DNA of 64,000 nt. It comes from Carettochelys insculpta (taxonomy: Eukaryota > Chordata > Testudines > Carettochelyidae). The stretch lies in assembly GCF_033958435.1 (NCBI RefSeq), contig NC_134138.1, forward strand, positions 193,971,298 through 194,035,297. Direction: 5' to 3'. Numbering within the stretch: the first letter of the stretch is position 1; every line of letters starts with the position of its first letter. Made by a program: the position numbers and the translations under genes. Shown one piece after another: positions 57,608 through 64,000 of the stretch. The notes below the pieces were generated by a model that ran no database searches, was not told the origin of the DNA, and worked only from the letters and a program-made list of their open reading frames with translations.

Positions 57608-59351
57608 GTTTGGGAAGTCCCCAATTTACGAATGGGATGTGTTCCACAATTTCATTTATAAGATGGTCGTTTGCAACTCAGAACACATTTCCCATAGAAA
57701 CAACATTATAAATGGTAGTTACGTTCAGAGGATAGCCCACAAAAGCCTATTTAACCCATAATGCATGATGAGGTAACAAGCTCTGTGGACATGGGGAAGT
57801 CAGTGATATACCTTGACTTCAGCAAGGCTTTTGATACGGTCTCCCGCAACATTCTTGTCCATAAGTTAAGTAAATATGGATTGGATCCTTGGGCTATAAG
57901 ATGGATAGAAAGCTGGCTTGATGGTGAGGCCCAATGGGTAATGGTCAATGGCTCAATATCTGGATGGCGGTCTGTTTCAGGCGGTGTGCTGCAAGGCTTG
58001 GTTCTGGGGCCGGTGTTATTCAACATCTTTATTAATGACCTGGATGAGGGACTGGATTGCACCCTCAGCAAGTTTGCGGATGACCCAAAACTAGGAGGAG
58101 AGGTAGATTCGTTTGAGGGTAGAGAGAGAATCCAGAGTGCCCTGGATAAATTGGAGGACTGGGCCAAAAGAAATCTGATGTGGTTCAATAAGGAGAAGTG
58201 TAGAATCCTGCACCTGGGGCGGAAGAATCCCAAGCATTGTTGCAGGCTGGGGACCGACTGGCTCAGCAGCAGTATGATGAAAAGGGACCTAGGGGTTATG
58301 GTGGATGAAAGGCTGGATATGAGTAAACACTGTGCCCTTGTAGCCAAGAAGGAGGAGGAGCATTTCGAGCAGATCTAAAGAAGTAGTTATTTCTCTTTAT
58401 TCAGCACTGGTGAGACCACATCTGGAATATTGTGTCCAGTTTTGGGCCCTCCGGTATAAAAAGGATGTGGATTTGCTGGAGCAGGTTCAGCGAAGGGCAG
58501 CAAAAATGATTAAGGGTCTGGAGCACAAGACCTATGAGGCTAGGCTGAGGGATTTGGGCTTGTTTAGTTTACAGAAGAGAAGACTTAGAGGTGATTTAAT
58601 AGCAGCCTTCAACTTCCTGAAAGGGAGCTCTAAAAAGGAGGGTGAGAAACTGTTCTCAGTGGTGTCAGATGGCAGAACAAGGAGTAATGGTCAGAAGTTG
58701 AAGAGGGAAAGGTGTAGGTTAGATATTAGGAAGACCTACTTCACCAGGCAGATGGTGAAGCATAGGAATGTGTTGCCTAGGGAGGTGGTGGATTCTCCAT
58801 CCCTTGAGGTTTTTAAGTCCGGGCTGGACAAGGTCCTGGCTGGGATGACTTAGTGGGAGTTGATCCTGCTTGAAGCAGGGGGCTGGACTAGATGACTTCG
58901 TGAGGTCCCTTCCAGCCCTATGATTCTGTGAAATACTATAAATTTGCAATGAAACATAGTGGAAATGGTTTTATTTAATCTTGAATTCTCATGCTTTAGA
59001 AAAGGCAGGTTTGATGAGAAGAGGATGAGGAGGTAGATGGCCACGCCCATCCCACTTACTGTTTCCCTCTTCTTCCCCAGCCCCCGAGACTGCATTTAGC
59101 TCCCGCTCACCAGGAGGTGATGAGCACTGGAAAGAGGACTTCAGAGGAGAGAAGTGGTGATCTTGTTTTTCAAAGCCCTGCTTCTCTCCAGCTGCTGGCT
59201 ACATGACCACCCCTGCTCCTCTGGAGTCCTCTGGACAGCTGTTGAGCTACTCTGCCACCTGTGCCTCTTGCCTTCCCTCCTGAGGCTGCAAGTGAGCTTT
59301 TGTGTGTGTGCATGTTCATAAGCGTGATGTTTGTAGCTTGGGAAGTGCCTG
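57608..59351 (+). mobile_element. MITE of the 'ggaagtctcc' family, split by CR1
   Basis: Left end 'gggaagtccccaatttacg', right end 'agcttgggaagtgcctg' before TA. Collinear with the intact copy at 60949-61606: 'cccatagaaacaacattata' and 'aatggtagttacg' on the left, 'aaatttgcaatgaaac' and 'tgttcataagcg' on the right. The CR1 at 57764-58931 separates the halves. The left TA is not clear. Confidence 0.75.
57764..58931 (+). pseudogene. CR1 LINE, partial reverse transcriptase, fairly young
   Basis: It begins inside the reverse transcriptase: 'GKSVIYLDFSKAFDTVSRN' carries the first catalytic Asp, then 'WIESWLDG', 'SGGVLQGLVLGPVLFNIFIN' (usually SGVPQG) and the catalytic 'KFADD' box. 'LGRKNPKHCCRLGTDWLSS' follows. 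A stop and frameshift near 58378-58410 interrupt the frame, which resumes with '[13 protein letters not shown]'-type sequence and '[16 protein letters not shown]', ending at 58853. The tail is 'ggtcccttccagccctatga'. The endonuclease and the N-terminal part of the RT are missing through 5' truncation. Its downstream half is very similar to the CR1 at 31633. Confidence 0.92.
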
Positions 59352-59353
59352 TA

Positions 59354-59752
59354 TCGCTTGCTATGCTGAGGAGCCCAGAAAGAGTAGGAATGGGTTGTGA
59401 GATTCTTAGGAAATGGCCAACTTGTTCCCTCAGATCTCTGCTGTGCATGGCAGCTTGAGGTTGTGACCATGGTGGTCCTGTTCCCTGGCTGTGGGCTTTA
59501 CTGTTTTTTCCCTTTGCTTTACAGGGACGTTTGATTCAGCAGAGGACTTACACATGCACATCAGGGACTTACTGAATATGCATGGATTTGAGTATGTCTT
59601 TGAAGGATTTTGTGAGATTTAAGCTGTGATCTAGTTGGGGGGGGAGTATGCATCTAGGTGGAATCAGTGCTACCTTTTTATGTTTTTATATATAAGAAAT
59701 GGAATGTATTGTCCTTTAGCTGAACACCATTAGTGCTTCATTCTTGTTTAAA
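59354..59752. other. No gene recognised
   Basis: Nothing identifiable. A run of G occurs near 59637-59644. Confidence 0.4.
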
Positions 59753-59765
59753 TGAATTTGCAACT

Positions 59766-60072
59766 AGTAACAGAGAGGAAGGTGTGCTAGTCTATACCCT
59801 ATCAAAACAAAAAGCAGTCAAGTAGCACTTTAAAGACTAGCAAAATAGTTTATTAGGTGAGCAAATCGGAAAGTGGAAGGGTGGCGATTTGTTCACCTTG
59901 ATCATTTTTTTCTGATTTGTCCTCCTTGATTACTGTTTTTGGTTCTCTGTGCCTTAAATATTGAGTCTGTTCTGGTCTGGCTATGGTTTGAAGAAGTGGG
60001 TCTGTCCCACAAAAGCTCACCTAATAAACTGTTTTGCTAGTCTTTAAAGTGCTACTTGACTGCTTTTTGTTT
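59766..60072 (-). mobile_element. Foldback PLE-derived short element, copy 3
   Basis: The left arm 'agtaacagagaggaaggtg', then 'tcaagtagcactttaaagac' and 'aaaatagtttattaggtgag' is matched by a complementary right arm from about 59992 ('gaagaagtgggtctgtccc') to 'gctttttgtt'. A 140-bp non-matching loop separates them; the left arm has lost its ribozyme-like part. Target duplication 'tgaatttgcaact' at 59753-59765 and 60073-60085 (13 bp, perfect). Confidence 0.88.
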
Positions 60073-60085
60073 TGAATTTGCAACT

Positions 60086-60946
60086 GTAATTCTTCTTATT
60101 GCATTATCGTGGCACAGCTTCAAGGACTGTAGTTAGTGATCATTTTAACGCAAGGTCAGTGTGTATATAATCTGAAAAGATTGGTGGTGGTTTTTATAAG
60201 ATAAAACCAATTCGGGATCTGCATAGAGGAAAACTGAATAAATGAGTGTGCTTAGACAATGTAAATGGATGAAATGACCAGGAAGATGCTGTGTCATTCT
60301 TTTATGAGGCTGTTACAAACAGATTGATGCTCTTTACAACTTCCTCTTCTCTGGTTTAAATAACTGCTAAAAATGACCATAGAATTGTGTGTCATGGGTA
60401 CGCGTTTTTGTGCTGGTACTTGCCAGTACTGAGTACTGGCACCTCCGCAGCCCCAGCCATGGGATTGGCTGGAGGTGCGAGTGGGGAGCCAACTGACTAC
60501 TGGCCCCTCACATTTGGAGTTTGTCTTCGCAGTAGCAGAGTATAACACAGTCTCTCTGTGCAGCCTCTATTAACAGTTTTAATGTAGTTTGCTCCCTTGT
60601 GACAGATACCCTGTTGTTTTCTTTCTACTTGCTGCTTTCAGAATTGTGTTCCCTTCATACATCAAACATCTTCCTCTGTGCTGAGAAAAATCCTGGATGG
60701 AAAACATGCATTTGCACGCATTTGATGTCTCTGCTAGTCTTTCATGTCAGGGGAAAGAATAAGGATGCAACCACTTCCATAAAGTGGATTGAAAGAATAG
60801 TTCTCAAATTGCAGTTGCTTTTCTCTGACTAGAAATGTTGCTGTTTGGTATTTTAGATTGTAAACTCTTCAGAACTGCAGTTGTCATTTGCTGCTTGAAC
60901 AGTGCCCAGGATACTGGAACTTTAATTGTTTTGCTTATTTTTTGTG
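60086..60946. other. No gene recognised
   Basis: Ordinary sequence. Near 60405-60440 'tgctggtacttgccagtact' is a small inverted repeat. No exon recognised. Confidence 0.4.
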
Positions 60947-60948
60947 TA

Positions 60949-61606
60949 CAGGAAGTCTCCAACTTACGTATGTGTTGTGTTCCAAAAGTTCATTTTTAAG
61001 TCCATGGTTTGGAACTCTGAATGCATTTCCCCATAGAAACAATGTTATAAATGGTAGTTGGGTTTGCTGACTAGCCCGCAGAAGTCTAGTTAACTCATAA
61101 TGTAACTGAAATTCTGTACATTTGCGATGGAAATAGTAGAAATAAGATTTTTATTTACTCTAACATGCTGGTGTTTAAGGAGAGGCAAGTTTAGTTATGG
61201 AAGGATGAGAAGGAAGGTGAAGGTTCTGAAGGGGATTTCTGAGCATCCCCCAGCTGCTTCCTTCTGCACCCCCCCCCCACCCCAACGAGCTTTGCACCTG
61301 CCCCTGTGGCCAGTCCCATCACCTGCCCACCCCCCATGATGGGCTCAGCACTCGCTCTGGTAGCCCCCAGCTAACCCCCCCCCCATGGGCTGCACCCAGC
61401 CTCTGTACACCAGGAAGTGGTGAGTGGAGTGAGCACAGGTCAGAGGACTTCAGAGGAGCAGGGTTGAGCCATGGTGGCTGGAGAGAAGTGGCAGTTTCCC
61501 CCTCAGTGTTTCTCTGCAGCCAGCACTTGTGCCACTCACCAGGTGAGCTTTTGTTTGTGTGTGCAGCTGTTCATAAGTCAAATGTTCTTAACTCGGGAAG
61601 TGCCTG
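60949..61606 (+). mobile_element. TA-flanked MITE of the 'ggaagtctcc' family, intact ends
   Basis: Ends 'caggaagtctccaacttacg' and 'taactcgggaagtgcctg' between TA dinucleotides (60947-60948, 61607-61608). Interior 'cccatagaaacaatgttata' and a C-rich block near 61270-61390. 658 bp, non-coding. It serves as the reference for the split copy at 57608. Confidence 0.8.
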
Positions 61607-61807
61607 TATGTGAAATTAAAGCTTATATCAGTTGCATTATGTCTCGTGAGTACTGGAAGGCATAATCCCTGAAAAGCTGTTTCTTCACCACGCTTTTTTT
61701 TCTGGGCAGAAAAGCACTGAGGCTTCTCAGTTTGTAGCAGCGAAGCAAGTAATCCTGTAGCCAGGATTTAAAGGAGAGAGCAAATATCAAAGGTAAAAGA
61801 CGACGTA

Positions 61808-62328
61808 CAGTAAATCCTCGAGATACACGGAATCAAGTTGCACCTGTCTTGGGTTAATGCGACCGCTGCCCCTGAAAGGAGCGGTTTCCTGGTCCCTGGA
61901 GTGGCTGGGAGCTGGGAACCAGGCATCAGCCTCGCTCCTGTCTCCCCTCTGCTTGCGGAGTTGGGAAAATGAGCAGGGTAGCAGCCCTGGTTAGTTTCCT
62001 GGCTCCCAGGAGTGGAGGGGTGTTGCAGGCCAGTCTGCTGCTTGTTTCCCAGCTCCTTGCCTCTTGCAGGACCCGGAAAACTGACCAGTTGGTCAGTTTC
62101 CCAGGTCCCACAAGCGGCAGGGAGACAGGAACCAGGCTGTCCCCTGGTTCCTGGCTCCCTGCCACTCTGAGAGCCAGGAAACTGACCAGCCCTCCTGGTC
62201 AATTTCCTGGCTCCTGCAGGCCCAGGGGAGCTAGGAACCAGGCTGCAGCCTCCACTTGACTTGCACAAAACTTTGAGTTACGTGGGGGTTGCAGAAATGC
62301 AACCCTCGTGTAACTTGAGGGTTTGTTG
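61808..62328. mobile_element. TA-flanked MITE, 'cagtaaatcctcgag' type
   Basis: Left end 'cagtaaatcctcgagatac', right end 'gtaacttgagggtttgttg', TA on both sides (61806-61807, 62329-62330). The GC-rich interior contains repeated 'aactgaccag' and 'ggtcagtttcc' words in both orientations at about 62075-62200. These generate overlapping frames on both strands (up to 166 codons) that are not genes. Confidence 0.75.
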
Positions 62329-62330
62329 TA

Positions 62331-62918
62331 ATCAATTTAAAAAAAAAAATTCAGTGGCCATTAGGCTCTGATTTTTAGAAAGGTAACTGAGCATGTGCTT
62401 AAAATTAGGCACACCTTAGAGTAGTCTTTGGCATCAGGCTACTCAGATGCTTATATTTAATCACATCTTTGTTGAACTGAGACCATAACCACGTGGCCTG
62501 CCTTTCAAAGGCTTTCTTTTTTGAACAGATTCAAAGAGCCCTGCAGATCTGCAGCTATCTGATTTATATCCACATCCATGGATGTAGATACAGATATCTG
62601 TGTCTCGTTTTTGTGGCTAGAGATGCAGATACAAACTTTGTATCCTTGCAAAGCTCTACACAGTCCCTTGAAGAACCTACAAGTGATTTTTTTTATAGAA
62701 TTTGCTGTAAAATGGGGTTTTGATTATGTGACTATTGGTGTAAGTTCGGCTGAAGGGAATATTGAAGGGAATATTGCCAAGTAAAAAATTGTAATGGTCT
62801 GGTTTTGCTTGATTTCCCTGGTATTTTACACTAGTATAACACCACTGATTTGAGTTACTCCTGATTTACCAGGCTGTTGAAGAACTTGTAATACTTTTTT
62901 CAGACCTCTCCACACTAT
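62331..62918. other. No gene; trace of an old amniote repeat
   Basis: 'tttgagttactcctgattta' near 62848 matches an old palindromic repeat type common in amniotes. The rest is not recognised. Confidence 0.35.
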
Positions 62919-63345
62919 AACTGCATCTCAACTAGCAAGCTCTTTCAAAAGATTTCTAGAAAGAAGTGAGCTCTTATGAAAGATCCCGTGGAGCATCTAC
63001 ACACAACAAATGTTCTTCCAAAAGTAAATTGAAAGTACGCAGCGCTCCTTTTGAAATCGCTCTTCCTTTCCCGTTTCAGGGAGAGCGCCTCCTTTCAAAA
63101 GAAAACGTGTGGATGCTCCACAGGCCTGTTATTTTGAAAGAGTAGTTTTCATGGGGCCTGATTATTCGATCCTTGGCCTGTTCTTTTGAAAGAGCAGGGG
63201 CTGGGTGGACACTCCTCTGAAAGAGCAAGTCACTCTTTTAATCTGCTTTTTTTGTGTGTGGAAGCACTCTTCCAAAGGAAGATCTTTGGGAAGAGATTTT
63301 CCAGAAGGACTTCTTTTGAAAGGTCTCAGTAGGGTAGACACAGCC
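62919..63345. mobile_element. Harbinger-type MITE, derivative of the 10.3-kb element
   Basis: Ends 'aactgcatctcaactagc' and 'gggtagacacagcc', both followed inward by 'ctctttcaaaag'-type motifs. TAT on each side (62916-62918, 63346-63348) is a 3-bp target duplication. The many 'cttttgaaag' words match the ends of the Harbinger element at 10299-12280. 427 bp, non-coding. Confidence 0.8.
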
Positions 63346-63348
63346 TAT

Positions 63349-64000
63349 GTGTTTAGCTGGACGGTAGCTGTGTTAGGTTGATTTTATAACCAACGAGTCT
63401 ACACCACCAACCACCTTCCACCAACTTTAATGGCATTTAAAGTTCATTTCTGTACTCCTTGATGAAAAGAGCAGCCCTGGATTTGATCTTGCGTGGTCTA
63501 ATTTGGGATAATGTAGACACAGAGTTATGCAAGTCGACTTTCTTGGACTCTGGCAGGTTTCCCACAATGCCCCAATGTGGCCACCCTGGACAGTAGTTTC
63601 AGCTCTGCTGTACTCCCAGGTACACAGGAGAAGACCAAGGAAATTGTGACTTTCAGTTCCCATTAGGCCATTGTGGCTTACCCAGCGGCACGTCTCAGCA
63701 GCATATCTAACCTTGACTTCCCAGAGTTACAAGCATTTCCGGCATGGAGCATGCAGGAGATACTGGATCTGACTGCTGTGTGTAGAAGGGAATCTGTGCA
63801 GGCAGAACTCTAAAGTAACATTGCTATCTATGCCAAAATTGCACAGGGCACGGTGGAAGAAGGATACAGCAGGGACACCCTGCAGTTCCACGTGAAAATA
63901 AAGGAGCTCAGGCAGATATAACAGAAGACAAAGGAGATCGGTCCAGATCAGATGCTCCAAAAGATTTGTTCTGTGAGCAGCTGGATGGGATTCTAGAGGG
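63349..64000. other. No gene recognised
   Basis: The sequence to the window end shows no known protein. Composition near 63540-63960 is less AT-rich, but the two minus-strand frames there match nothing I recognise. It could be the start of a further element that continues beyond the window. Confidence 0.35.

Noticed and set aside
61768..62268. 166-codon minus-strand frame
   Set aside because: It lies within the MITE at 61808-62328, and its repeated 'SFPGP' words come from the DNA repeats.

Overview
The window looks like non-coding vertebrate DNA, most probably from a turtle. I infer this from the repeats. They include short elements with a tRNA-like head and a CR1-type tail (Cry-type SINEs), many CR1 LINE 3' ends, Penelope-like elements (PLEs), Harbinger/PIF elements with 'gtctacac' ends, and dense TA-flanked MITEs. 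A softshell-type turtle is a guess only. I could not recognise a single host protein-coding exon, tRNA or rRNA gene on either strand. All longer reading frames belong to transposable elements or are chance frames in GC-rich DNA. The window is therefore intergenic or deep-intronic, and its content is the history of its repeats.

Layout. 0-5 kb: a three-unit tandem array, a tRNA-derived SINE, a CR1 tail, and a LINE fragment carrying a Tigger-like MITE. 5-10 kb: mostly featureless. 10.3-12.3 kb: a decayed Harbinger element with a recognisable transposase. 15.6-20.7 kb: a probable solo LTR, a palindromic Harbinger MITE, a foldback PLE-derived element, a hAT-like MITE and two copies of a TA-flanked MITE. 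22.8-27 kb: more MITEs and a PLE remnant split by an LTR-element fragment. 29.8-33.2 kb: a decayed LINE, itself split by a CR1, lying between direct repeats of about 350 bp. 37.4-38.8 kb: one Harbinger MITE inserted into another copy of the same family. 39.5-42.7 kb: a nest of Penelope-like elements with GIY-YIG endonuclease remnants. 47.5-51.7 kb: a CR1 tail, then a nearly intact LINE whose 5' third is inverted. 52-64 kb: SINE, hAT and TA MITEs, a fairly young CR1 inside a MITE, another foldback element and a Harbinger MITE.

The most interesting signal is a structural class. Four insertions (17.1, 40.0-41.2, 41.6 and 59.8 kb) consist of a Penelope-type 3' end joined to its own inverted copy. 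Each whole palindrome lies between matching target-site duplications of 11-13 bp, so each looks like one integration product. These ends also carry a conserved CUGANGA / stem / GAAA motif resembling a hammerhead ribozyme core, with stem covariation between two element families. Second is the LINE at 30.1-32.9 kb, whose flanking duplication is far longer than a normal LINE target-site duplication. Third is a textbook twin-priming inversion at 47.9-51.7 kb.
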